DNA from: Cymodocea nodosa
Taxonomy: Eukaryota; Streptophyta; Magnoliopsida; Alismatales; Cymodoceaceae
Length of the DNA stretch: 64,000 nucleotides
Direction of reading: 5' to 3'
Assembly (NCBI GenBank): GCA_036874045.1
Contig: CM072339.1
Location: 9,245,501 to 9,309,500 of the forward strand
Every line of letters starts with the position of its first letter. Within the stretch, counting starts at the first letter, position 1. The notes under the pieces were generated by a model. That model searched no databases. It was not told the origin of the DNA and saw only the letters and a program-made list of their open reading frames with translations. The position numbers and the translations under genes are program-made. Shown in pieces: positions 1-11,198 of this stretch.

Positions 1-9
1 TAAAAATAT

Positions 10-3000
10 TTAAAGATCATGTAAAGAGCATATGCCTAGATTTCGTCTAATATGATTAAAAGTTGATTCATTTAAAGGTTTGGTGAAAATATCTACAAGT
101 TGATTTTTTGTTGGTACAAACTTAAGTGATGTTCCCTTTCTCCACATGATCTCTCAGAAAATGATGTCCGATCTCGATATGCTTGGCTCTGGAATGAAGT
201 ATTGCATTCTTAGATAGACTGATTGCACTGATGTTATCACAAAATATGATTGAATTCTGAATTTTTAGTCTATAATCTGCTAGAGTTTGTTGCATCCAAA
301 GGATTTGTGCATAGCACAATCTTGCTACAATATACTCGACTTCAGTAGTAGATAAAGCTATACAATTTTGTTTCCTACTAAACTAGGAGATTAAAGAATT
401 TCTAAGTAATTGACAAGTACCACTAGTGCTTTTTCTGTCAGATCTGCTGCTTGCATAATCTACATCACTATAGCCTGTTAAAATCAAACTACTATCAGCT
501 GAGTAGATTAATCTGAAATGTTTTGTTCCTTGTACATATCTGAAAATCCTTTTGACTGATTTCAAGTGTGATTCCTTTGGTGATGCTTGAAATCTAGCAC
601 ACAAGCATACACTGAACATAATATCTGGCCTGCTAGCTGAAAGGTATAACAAGGATCCAATCATACCTCTATATTGCTTTTGATCCACTACAACACTTAA
701 ATCATCCATTTCCAGTTTAATGCTTGAACTCATTGGAGTATTTGCGGGTTTATTGTTTTCATAACCAAATTTCTTCAACATCTCTTTGCAGTATTTTTCT
801 TGGTTGACCAAAATGCCATTATGCACTTGATGAATCTATAATCCCAAGAAAAACTTCAATTCTCCCATCATGCTCATTTCGAATTTATTTTTCATCAAAT
901 TCTAAAATTCATGACAAAGACCTTCTGAAGTGACTTCAAAGACTATATCATCAACATATATCTGTACAATCAACATATGCACATCAAAAGTTTTGATAAA
1001 CAAAGTGCTGTCCACTTTGCCTATAGAAAAATTGTTTTCAGTTAAAAACTTTTTCAATTTCTCATACCATGCTCTAGGTGCCTGTTTTAGACCATATAAA
1101 GCCTTTCTTAGTTTGTAGACATGATCCAGCTTGAATTCATCTTCAAATCCAGGAGGTTGTTTAACAAACACTTCTTCCTGAATTTTTCCATTTAAGAAGG
1201 CACTTTTCACATCCATCTGAAATAATCTTATCTTCATACTACTTGCAAAAGCAAGTAACATTTTGATAACTTCAATCCTGGCTATAGGAGCAAAAGTTTC
1301 TTCATAGTCAATACCTTCCTGCTGATTGTAGCCTTGTGCAACTAATCAAGCTTTATTTCTGAGAATGTTACCTTATTCATCTAATTTATTTTTGAAAATC
1401 CATCTAGTTCCAATGATGGATTTTCCTGCAGGTTTTTCTACTAGTTCTCAAACATTATTTTTCTGAAATTGATTTAATTCTTCCTGCATAGCCATTGTTC
1501 AGTAGGTATCCTTACATGCTTTATCTACTGATTTTAACTCTATTTCTAACACAAATGCACAAAAATTACAGATATCTTGTGTTTTGCAACTAGTTTGTAC
1601 CCCTTTAGATATATTTCCAATAATTTATTCCTCAGGATGATCAGATCCAAACTTCCAACTATTATGATTCTGATATCTATTGTTGAGATTCTGGTCTGAC
1701 ACTTGTGATTTGAGTTTCTATTTGCAGTTATCATCTTCAAAGTATTCATTTTCACTATCATATTTAATCTTCAACTTTTTTAAATTCTAGATCAGATCTT
1801 CATCAAACTGAACATTTATACTTTCCTCCACTCTTCTATCTTTAGCAAAATATACCTTGTAAGCTTTGCTTCTAAAGGAGTAACCAACAAGTATGGCAGG
1901 TTCAGACTTTGCATCAAACTTGTCTTTAGCATTTCCTATATTCAAAACATTTGCATCCAAATGTCTTAAAATAGCCAACATTTGGAGTTTTATCAAACCA
2001 AATTTCAAAAGGTGTCTTATTCAATATGGATCTAATGTGAGTTCTATTGGAAATGTGACAAGTTGTTCCTACAACTTCTGCCCAAAGAAATTTAGGTAGA
2101 TCCATGGCATTTAACATAGTTCTAGCCATTTCTTGTAATGTCCTATTTTTCCTTTCTACAACTCCATTTTGAGCAAGAGTTCTAGGACAAGAGAATTCAT
2201 GCAGAATTCCAAATGAATTACAAAGGTTTTCAAATTCATAGTTTTCAAATTCTCCTCCATGATCACTTCTGATTTTCTTTACTGTTAGTTCCTTCTGATT
2301 CTGAACTCTTATGTAGAAATTCCTGAACTCATTGCAAGTTTCATTTTTATGTCTCAAAAATATTACCCAAGTTAATCTGGAGAAATCATCAACAATAACA
2401 AAGGTATATTTTCGACCCCCAAGACTTGATACTTGAGAAGGACCAAACAAATCTAGATGTAGCAGTTCTAATGGCCTTTTGGTGGAAACAACATTTTTGC
2501 TGTGAAGAGCAGTTCTCTTTTACTTCCCTAGCATACACTCACTGCACACTCTATCTTTCTTAAAAGTGAATTTAGGTAGACCCTTGACAAGATCACCTAT
2601 AGAAAGCTTTCTGATATTCTTCATATTGATGTGACCAAGTCTTCTATGCCACACCCAATCATCTTCACTAGTTGCTACCGAACAGGGATTGCATGTAGAA
2701 TTTTCACATGGAAAGTTTAAAGTATATATTGAGCAATTTCTATTACCAGTAAATTTTGTATCATTCGTGGTTGGATCAATAATGTAGCAATTTTCAGCAT
2801 TAAAAGAAATAGTATAACCTTTATCACATAATTGTCCTACACTTAACAAATTTTGTTTCAATCCATTTACATGCAAGACATTCTCAATTATACCATTTTC
2901 AGATGTAATATTTCCTATTGCAATTATTTTACACTTTTCATTATTTCCAAACTTAACAAATCTTGAACTTAAGTTTTTAACAAAGTCAAGAAAACTTTTC

Positions 3001-3080
3001 TTACCTGTCATGTGCTTTGAGCATCCACTGTCCACGATCCATTTAGTTAAATGTGCTTGAAACTCCTTGTCACCCTGCAA
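10..3080 (-). pseudogene. pol: pol of element A: protease, integrase, reverse transcriptase, RNase H (broken)
   Basis: A working Pol would cleave the polyprotein, reverse-transcribe the RNA and integrate the cDNA. Seen in order: protease DSGCSKHMTG (about 3030-3000), pre-integrase HRRLGH and CSECMLGK (about 2640-2520), integrase HLDLFGP, SDHGGEF and VERKN (about 2460-2150), [14 protein letters not shown] and YVDD (about 1220-945), and the RNase H tail ending in DIFTKPL before a TAA at 12-10. Breaks: TAA at 2520-2522, a frameshift near 1945, stops between 1340 and 1460, TAG at 902-904, 836-838 and 383-385 (the last replaces a Trp), and a one-base loss near 130. RT to RNase H is otherwise one frame. 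Non-functional. Confidence 0.9.
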
Positions 3081-3081
3081 A

Positions 3082-4619
3082 TCATACTGAAATTAAAGCT
3101 TTTGGTACCCAAATCTTCTTGGGTCCAGTAGAGTTAGTCCTTAAAACATTAAATCTATTGCCTCTTGGCAGCCACATATGACTTGATCTTCATTTGATGG
3201 CAAACACAGTGGTGTCATCTCTATAAGATCGAATCACTCCACCACAATAAGGTATTTCCTATAGTGTAGCATACCCTAGGCCATATTTATTCCCATTTGA
3301 TCCTATTATTTTATTTAATCCTTTTTGTCATTGAGTAAATTTACATATGGTATCTTTCAAATCTGATATAGTGATTAATAGGATTTTATTTTCTTCTTTT
3401 AATTCATAGTTAACACAACTATACTTATCTAAATTTGATTTTAGATTTCTATTTTCAACTATAGTTGATTCTAATTCAGCAAATGAATTTTCTAAGCAAT
3501 GATTTAACCTTTTAATTTCTTTCTTAAATTCTCTACACTTCTCATATAAATTATCTATAGTATACAGAGGACTGTTTATGTCTAAATCATCATGCTCATT
3601 TTCTGAACTAGAGGAAGAAGAGCATATCTCTTGTGCTGCAAAACACACGTTGGCTGCAGCTTCATCTTCAGAATCTGATGAACAGCTTGAAGAGCTACTA
3701 TCATCCCACGTAGCTTTGAGAGCCATCTTCTTTTTGTCCTTCAATCTCTTCTTCTTGTCTCCTTGATCCTCTTCTATCTTAAATGGATAGAAGGTCTATA
3801 TGTGCCCTTGCCTTTTACATTTAAAACATGTAGGGATAATTCTTTTAAAGGAGCTAGGCTTATTCTTTTTCCTCATGAACTTTCTGAAGTTCCTTGCCAG
3901 TAGCATGATCTCATCATCGTCTGAGCTTGGAGCTTCTTCTGTAGATGGAAATGTCATTTCCTTTTTCTTTTCAATTTTCTTTTCAACAGCTCCTTCTTGC
4001 TCTCTCCAGTCATTCATCTGAACTTCGTGGGCTAGAAGATTGCCCAATAGTACTTTAACTATGTAGTTGTTGAGATCCTTGGAATCTTGAATAGATGTGG
4101 ACTTCTGTTTCCACTCAACAATTAAGCTCCTTAGGATCTTCTGTACCTGTTTAGGTGAAGAGAATTCCTTTCCCAAGCCTTTCAAACTGTTAATGATTTC
4201 AGTAAATTTTGAAAACATTTCAGGTATGTTTTCATTTTCATTCATTTTAAACAGTTCTAGTTTTCTCAACAGGATATTGATTTTTGTATCCTTAACTTGG
4301 CTTGTACCTTCGTGAGTTGAAGGATTTTCCAAGCCTCAAGAGCAGACTTACATGCAGATACTTTATTATATTGATCAGCAGTTAGTACACAATAAATGGC
4401 ATTCAACCCTTTAGCATCCAACTGGATGAGTTTCTCATCCTCCTTAGACCAGTTCATAACATCACTAGTTGGAAGTATAGTTCCAAGAACAACAATCTTC
4501 CAGAGTTTAATATCAGAACTCCTAAGGAAGCACTCCATTCTATTCTTCCAATAGTTATAATTGGAACCACCGAATAGAGGAGGTCTATGGATGTTTTGTC
4601 CCTCAGCAAATTGAGCCAT
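3082..4619 (-). pseudogene. gag: gag of element A (broken)
   Basis: Starts at ATG 4619 with MAQFAEGQ, then PPLFGGSNYNYWKNRM, the usual start of UBN2-type copia Gags. Gag forms the particle and binds RNA. A frameshift near 4330 separates the first ~95 codons from the HEGTSQVKDTKI segment. The zinc knuckle CFKCKRQGHI (about 3828-3800) is followed by a stop and has lost its last Cys (Tyr instead). Downstream come TWDDSSSSS, an acidic Ser-rich run and a predicted coiled coil (3744-3328), then the tail motif KIWVPK before TGA at 3084-3082. The long tail is typical of Sirevirus Gag. Confidence 0.85.
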
Positions 4620-4657
4620 AAATCCAGATGGTTAAATCTTATGAAGGATTAACCACA

Positions 4658-4668
4658 CTCTGATACCA
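4658..4668 (-). other. Primer-binding site of element A
   Basis: The minus strand reads TGGTATCAGAG, complementary to the 3' end of plant initiator Met-tRNA, the usual primer of plant Ty1/copia elements. It lies two bases inside the proposed LTR end, the spacing seen in the other copia copies here. Confidence 0.9.
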
Positions 4669-4670
4669 AT

Positions 4671-6267
4671 TATTAGGATCAGTAGACTGACTAGAGGGGG
4701 GGTGAATGGTGAATGTGTGTAATTTTTTATATTCTTTCGGATTGTTGAAGCGAATGATTCAACAGAAATGAAATGAGATGAAATTAAATGAATGCAAAGC
4801 AGAAAAGAAAGATAACACACGGCAAGTTTTAAGTGGTTCACCAAATTGGCTAGTCCACCCCCAAGATTCACTTGGGCTTCACAAAGTATTTCAACACTTA
4901 CACACTTGCTTTCAGGTAAAAGCAAGAACCAACAACACAGAAGTTTTCAGGTATAAACTTCAGTAAACCAACCTCTAGAGTTTTCAGGTCGAAACTCAAA
5001 CCAACAACTGAATGTAGCTTTCAGGTTGAAGCCACGAACCAACAACTTGAGTCTTTCAATCAGAGTTTTGGCGCACAGAGCTTTTTCTACAGTAGATCTT
5101 TAGAATATGCTTCACTGTTTGCAGACTTGAGTATAATTGGAATTGGAGTGTAGCTCACTGTATGTAGTATATACGTTATCTCCTTCTTTTCTTCTCTCAA
5201 ACTCCTCATATTTATACCAAAGGTATAACGATCATAATTTTTCTTTCAATGGATATATTCTACTGTACTTGGAAAATAATCAGACCTAAATATGGTAAGT
5301 TACCGTTCTGTTTGATGTTTAGTAAGTAACCTTCCGAAAATCTCAAGTGTTCGGATGGTTATAAAAATAACTTACCGAAAAGCATCTATAATTTACCGAT
5401 TCATTACTCATATCCTGTTATCTAAGTCACGTGAGATTTTAAGTTGCTCACGTGTAATGTCAAGAGTTCGGAGACTTGTATATTAACTCACCAAAATAAG
5501 CTCCTGACTTTCAGATAGTTAACTATTGTAACTCTCCGACATTTCTTTTAATTCTCCGACAACTGTCTCTTTAATCTACACGTGGGAAATTCACTATCTT
5601 AAGTTTCGGATGGTTAAACTGTAACTCACCGAAACTCTCTTGAGATTTCGAATAGTTATCTTTCTAACTCTCTGAAAACTTAAATGATCTTCTTTCTAGA
5701 ATTCTTCATGTGGCAATTTCAATAACTTAAGTTTCGGATAGTTAAATTATAACTTACCGAAACTCTCTTTGAAAATTTCGGATAGTTATCTAACTCTCTG
5801 ATTTTCCCTTTTACGCTTTCAACTGTCGGCTTCTCCATTCTACACGTGCGTAATAGGATAACTTAAGTTCCGGAAAGTTATACTTGTAACTTACTGAAAA
5901 AGTCAGATAGTTATCTTCCTAACTCTCCGAAAAATCCTTTAAGATTCTGTTCTGAATTTCTACACATGGTTAATTAAATGACTTAAGTTTCGGATAGTTA
6001 GCCTTTCTAACTTTCCAATTTTCCTTTTTCTTTCGGATAGTTAACTCCATAACTCTCCAATCATTCAACCAACTTAACTGTCTGATTAAATAACTCTCCA
6101 AAGACTTTGTAAAATCGGATAGTTATCCTTCTAACTATCCGATGGATTTGCTGCTATTTTACTCTTCAGATACTTAGACCTGTAACTGTCCGATTTTCCT
6201 GTAACTTGAAATCAGTATCATTTGGAACCTTCTCGATCTGTTCATCTGCTTGGAATTTGTTCTAACA
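4671..6267 (-). repeat. 5' LTR of element A
   Basis: About 1.6 kb. On the minus strand it starts TGTTAGAACAAATTCC at 6267 and ends CCTAATA at 4671, probably a decayed TG...CA with inverted ends TGTTAG/CTAACA. A TATA-like TATAAATA lies at 5216-5209 (minus). Near the inner end is the C-rich box CACCCCCCTCT, shared with the other Sirevirus LTRs here. Most of the upstream part is a palindrome array listed separately. The outer boundary is inferred from the inverted ends and the switch to element B sequence. Confidence 0.75.
5290..6200. repeat. Array of imperfect ~30-bp palindromes in LTR A
   Basis: Repeated units pair TTTCGGATAGTTA with TAACTnnCCGAAA around a short spacer, for example near 5610-5635, 5730-5765 and 5860-5901. 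They are interspersed with ACTTAAGT and CACGTG-like words. The units are diverged, not an exact satellite. Palindrome-rich regions upstream of the promoter are a reported trait of Sirevirus LTRs. Their role here is inferred. Confidence 0.75.
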
Positions 6268-7578
6268 GCCTTCTGATTTAATGCTACACTGACTTAAAGA
6301 ATTTTCAATTGAGGCTTACATGAATGGTTTCTTCAATAGTCCTAGAAGTCTTGTTATATACTCTATAAGCTTTACTTCTAGTAGAATAACCTACAAAAAT
6401 TCTTTCATCTGCTTTGGCTTGAAATTTATCCCTTCTATCATTAGTATTAAGAATAAAACACTTGCAGCCAAAATGGTTTCATATAGGAAATTTTTGGAAC
6501 CCTATTAAACATAATTTCAAAAGGAGTTTTATTAACACGAGGTCTTAAATGACTTCTGTTAATAACATAACAAACTGTATTCACTACTTCAGCCCAAAGA
6601 TTTTGAGGTAACTTATGTTCATTCAACATAGTTCTAGCCATATCCTGAAGTGATCTATTCTTTCTCTCAACAACACCATTTTGAGACAGTGCTCTTGGAA
6701 AAGAAAAACTATGATCAATGCCATGATCTATACAATAATTATCCATTTGATCATTATCAAATTCAGTACCATGATCACTCCTATGTTTTTGAATAGAGAC
6801 ACTTTATTCATTTTGAACAAAATTGCAAAACATTTTAAATTTTTCAAAAACTTCTATCTTAGATGGTAGAAAATATACCCAAGTGTATCTAGAGAAGTCA
6901 TCTACTAAAACAAATACATACCGTTTACCACCAAGACTCATGATTCTTGTTGGTCCAAATAGATCCATATGTATAAGTTCTAAGACTCTTGCTTGAAATA
7001 TCAGTTTTGAATTTAAAAGAGTTTTTGTGAAGTTTACCTAACTCACATGCATCACATATAAAGTCCTTTGAGTATTTAATCTTTGGTAAACCTCTCACTA
7101 AATGTTTTCTAGATAGTTTATGTAACAGTTTCATATTTATATGCTCAATCCTTCTATGCCATAGATATGCATCACTAATTTCAGCTAGCAAACATGAATT
7201 TAAATCAACTACACCAGAAGGTAAAGATAAAATACATACAGAACCTTTTCTTTTAGCAATAAACTTAATTTCATCTATATTTTTATCAATAATTTTGCAT
7301 ACATTATCTTTAAACACTACATAATATCCATTCTTAGTTAGTTTTATAACACTTAACAAATTAAATCCTAGGTTTTCTACATGTAATACATTCAAAATAA
7401 CACAAGTCGAAGTTATTTCAACATTACCCATACCTATGATTTTATCCTTGCTTTTTTTTCCAAATGTTACACTTCCATTCATGGTATTTGTAAAATTTTG
7501 TAGTAGACTTTTCTGTCTAGTTATGTGACTTGACACTCCACTGTCCAAGATCCATTTTGATGTTGTTTTCTCCTGCAA
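6268..7578 (-). pseudogene. pol: pol fragment of element B: protease, pre-integrase, integrase
   Basis: Begins seven bases after the gag stop. The protease reads ILDSGVSSHIT (usual DSGASSHMTG changed). Pre-integrase HRRIEH and CDACELGK follow at about 7160-7030, then the integrase core with an NGVVERKN catalytic-Glu block near 6680 and the C-terminal SKAYRVYN segment near 6370. The frame breaks near 6925 and again before 6746. RT and RNase H are absent because element A interrupts the sequence; only a short degenerate stretch (6318-6268) remains after EETIHV. Confidence 0.85.
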
Positions 7579-7584
7579 AACAAA

Positions 7585-9832
7585 TTAAGAAAAACTTTTT
7601 CTTAGTACCCAATGTTGTTGAGGACCAAGTTTATTAATTACATATTTCTTCTTTTTATTTAAAAATAGTTTAACATTATCATTTACATTCTTATTAGTTG
7701 TAAGTACTATAGACTTATTTTTAACATCATACTTACTTATAGCATTATTGCTCTTATAATCATTCTTTTTGTTTTCAGGTGTAGTATAATCAAGACCAAA
7801 CCGATTTTTATAAGATGTTAATTTATTTTGGTCATGCTCATACATTTCATTAAGTTCATACAAAGATTTTGTACTTTTATTTGAATTTTCAGTACATACA
7901 AAATCTTTTTCTACACATTAATTTTCAGATAAAGAACATGTAGAATGAGTAATTGGTCTAACACCAGTGTTTTGAATTACATGCTCGGGTTTCTGAATTT
8001 CCAATTTACTACAATTGTCTGAAATTTTAGAAACATTAGTAATTGAATTTCCAGAACAAGAAACAAGATTTTTAGAAACATTTATAATCATGTTAGAAGT
8101 ACATTTTGACAAATCACATTGATTTATATTATTACTACATGATTCATCCCTTGGAGTACCTACTTCTACATATTTATTACATTGTTTCATGATAAAAGGA
8201 ATTTTAGTCTTAGATTTACTTAAACTGCAACTAATAAATCCTTTATTAGCATGAGATTCAAGATATTCAAATCTTAAGCCAAATTTATATGACACCGCAG
8301 GGGTACTAGTTAGTTTGTCTAACTTAGTTTAACTTAAATTCCATTTCTCAAGGGTAGAATTTAAATCTAGCCCTCTTAGTTTTAATTTATCTCTCTAATT
8401 CAAGTTCATTTATATTGTTTCTCAACATTTCATTTTCAGATTCTATCTTTAATTTTTCAACATTTGTATTTTGTATTTGTTCATGCAAGACAGATTCATT
8501 AAATCTAAATTTATGCAAATCTCCAGCATGATTTTCATTATCACATTTAAACTTTTCTAAAGTAGTAGACAGAAAACAATTTTATTCTTCCATAAGGGAT
8601 AAAGAGTTTCTAATATTCTTATTTTCCAGTTTACAAACTTTAAGTTTTTGTAATAACACATGATAAGCACATAATAATTCATCAAAGTTTAAATCTGAAT
8701 AACTTTCAGGATCAGATATTACTTTAAACTCATCTGCCATGAAGTACACATGAGCAACGTCTTCTAACTCTTGTTCTCCTTCTAAATGTAAAGATTTTGA
8801 TGATGATTCCTTAGATTCAAACTCTTCAGACGTGTCATCCCAAGTGACCTTCAAAGCTTTTTTCTTGTAAAACTTTTTCTGAGTTTTCTGAGTCGTCTTC
8901 TTTTGATTTGTCCTACTTTGCTTTTCATTTTTCCTTATAGGACAATCTGAAGAAAGATGTCTAGGTTTCTTGTAGTTGTAACATACATACTTTCTAGATG
9001 AAGAATTCTTGTCATTTAGTGATTTTGACGTTGAGGGTTTATCATTCTTGTTCCTTTGATGTTTCTTAGCTTTCCATGCTTTTTTGAATTTCCTAGTCAG
9101 CAAAATCAAATCCTCGTCAGAATCAGTAGATATATCAGAATCTGAATTAATTTCAAAGGCTATTTCTTTCTTCATTTTTAGTTTGTTGTGACTCAGTGAT
9201 TCATTTAATTGAACTTCATAAGCTGTTAAGTTTCCTATAAGTTCATTCATGGTATAAACATTTAAATCTCGTGATTCCTCAATTGATGTTACTTTCTGAG
9301 ACCATTTAAAACTTAGGCATCTGAGAATTTTTCTCACCAAATCCTTCTGTTCAAAATTCTTTCCTAAGCATTTTAAAGAGTTTATGATATCAAGAAATCT
9401 GGAAAACATCTCAGAAATACTTTTGTCTTCATGCATCTTAAAGAGTTCATACTTATGAATCAACATGTTTATTTTAGTCTCTTTAACTTGAGAAGTACCT
9501 TCATGTGAAACTTCTAATGAATGCCGCACCTCATAAGCAGATTTATATGCTGACATTTTACTGAACTGTTCATAACTCAATGCACAAAATAAAATATTTA
9601 AGCCCTTAGCATTCAGAGTTTCATTTTCTTTTTCAGTAATTGTCCAAGTATTATAGGGAATAGTTAACAGAGTATATGGTTTAGAAATCATGAACCACAA
9701 CTTATGATCTATACTTTGAAGAAAAATAGTCATCCTATATTTCCAATATTCAAAATGTATTCCATCAAATAAAGGAGGATGATTAAGATTTTGGCTTTCA
9801 TATAAAGAAAAATTACCATTTCCAGTAGCCAT
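7585..9832 (-). pseudogene. gag: gag of element B (first 416 codons open, then broken)
   Basis: ATG at 9832, following PBS and leader. The open part (9832-8582) covers the UBN2-type capsid region, a degenerate knuckle CYNYKKPRHLSSDC (second Cys now Tyr) near residue 285, and the acidic tail after KVTWDDTSEE. Stops and frameshifts break the coiled-coil part (8581-8300). Further open pieces 8295-7918 and 7863-7585 carry the C-terminal tail ending in QHWVLRKSFS and a UAA. Full length would be about 750 codons, long for a copia Gag. Frame-shadowed small ORFs here have no independent support. Confidence 0.85.
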
Positions 9833-10019
9833 ATTACCTTAGATTTTTCAATCTATTTGATTTTAAATAGTCTAAAAACTTTAAAACAACTTGAGCCTTA
9901 AATCAAGAAAGTTAAGCGTATGCTCAGATATTAATTTATGTTTAAAAATAAGGAAGGTAGAATAAGCAATGATATTAAATAAGTTGGTATCGATTTTATA
10001 TCAAAGATTATTAACAAAG

Positions 10020-10262
10020 CTCTGATACCACTTGTAGGATCTTATGGCTACATAAGAGGGGGGTGAATTATGTTTTTCAACTTTTTTCGATTATAATTGA
10101 AACTTCAATACTTAAAAATAAGTCGAGATATTGTTTTCATAAAATCATTTTTATTCAAGGTTTCAATTACAATATACAATTCAATTCTCCTTAGAAATTG
10201 TAGATGCAATTATATATCGATACCATGTTTCATCTATACAATTTCATAACTACAAAGAGAGA
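10020..10262 (-). repeat. Primer-binding site and truncated 5' LTR of element B
   Basis: Minus strand TGGTATCAGAG at 10030-10020, then LTR sequence 10033-10262 starting (plus) TGTAGGATC and carrying GAGGGGGGTGAATTA. It matches the inner ~230 bp of the LTRs of G, E, D and I and stops after the ACTACAAA block, so the promoter and upstream region are missing. Confidence 0.85.
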
Positions 10263-11198
10263 ACTTAATGTATAAATAAGATAAATAACACATTTCACTT
10301 AGTATAAGAACTTGATCCTATGGTTCACCTTATTAACCTTAAAAAGTCAGTTTTCATAAACTTCAATGCTATAACTTAATGTTTTTAGAATAGAAAAATT
10401 CAGAATTATTTAATATGTTCTCTCTGGCCAGTTTGAAATTTCCATGAAGCAACCTCAAGGTATATTTTCCCTTAACAATGTCTGTTATGTAATTAACTAA
10501 GAGGAAAAGAAGATCTTTGATAATTATGAAACTGTCAGTACTACATAGCCATAATCAGAGGGTTTTTTTTTTTTTGACATGATTGGTGTTGGTTGCTCTT
10601 TGCAACAAACATTCCAATATTTTTATTATTATTTATAATGGCAATCACTTTGACAGTACTGAAAATGGGAAAGTGTAGAAAGTTAAAAACATTTGGACAA
10701 TGTCAGGTTAAATATCTTGAGTCTTATTGCTTCCAGCCACTTTTCCTTGTTTTTCACCCTCACATATTAAATACCTCTAAATTATCTAATCATGTAACAT
10801 TTAATCTAGCAAATTAGAATACAATCACTGAATTAGGAAGGTAACTTGGCTATTTTTCAGATTTAGATCCCCATTCTAAGTGTCATGTGGACATTATTCT
10901 ATTTGTGGAGCAGAAACCTTCAATAATTTTGTGAGTTATTCTGAGTTGATTTTAATATAGATGTATGAAATCATTGTAACTTATAAACTCAATAGAAAAT
11001 CCCATGAAGAGTGTTGGTTGTTTTGTTTTTGTTTTAAAGTTTGAAAAATAATAATTTGTAAATATTCTCAAAAAATAACTGAAAATAAGGATTAAACAGA
11101 AATAGATTATCAAAATAACTCAATATAAACAGATAATAGAAAATGAGATGGTGAAGTAAATATGGAAAAAAGTAGAAGATAAAAGATAGTAGGTAAAG
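10263..11198. other. Gene-free spacer between B and F
   Basis: AT-rich sequence with a long T run near 10563. No conserved domain, LTR end or purine tract was recognised. A 74-codon ORF at 10593-10817 has no recognisable motif and is probably chance. The 3' LTR expected downstream of F pol is not visible, so this stretch could hold the diverged 3' noncoding part of F or host DNA exposed by deletion. Confidence 0.5.

Larger units (their letters stand above)
1..6267 (-). mobile_element. Sirevirus-like Ty1/copia retrotransposon A (5' LTR to end of pol; 3' LTR off window)
   Basis: Read on the minus strand this is 5' LTR (6267-4671), primer-binding site, gag, then pol ending at base 10. Domain order protease-integrase-RT-RNase H is Ty1/copia. 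The Gag tail with a TWDD motif, a Ser-rich acidic stretch and a coiled coil, plus a long palindrome-rich LTR, point to the Sirevirus (SIRE/Maximus) lineage. The 3' LTR would lie left of the window. The high end abuts the integrase of element B, so A is probably inserted in B; the second flank is not visible, so no target duplication can be checked. Confidence 0.85.
6268..10262 (-). mobile_element. Sirevirus L1-family element B (5' part; RT onward missing)
   Basis: Minus-strand element with a 230-bp piece of 5' LTR (10262-10033), primer site, gag, and pol up to the end of the integrase, where the LTR of A begins. Protein and noncoding sequence closely match D, I, G and E (MATGNGNFSLYE start, WVPRKSFS-type Gag end), so these are one family, called L1 here. 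The LTR is truncated at 10262. Confidence 0.85.

Noticed and set aside
10593-10817. 74-codon ORF as a small secreted protein
   Set aside because: Hydrophobic start in AT-rich DNA is expected by chance; no domain, no conserved context.
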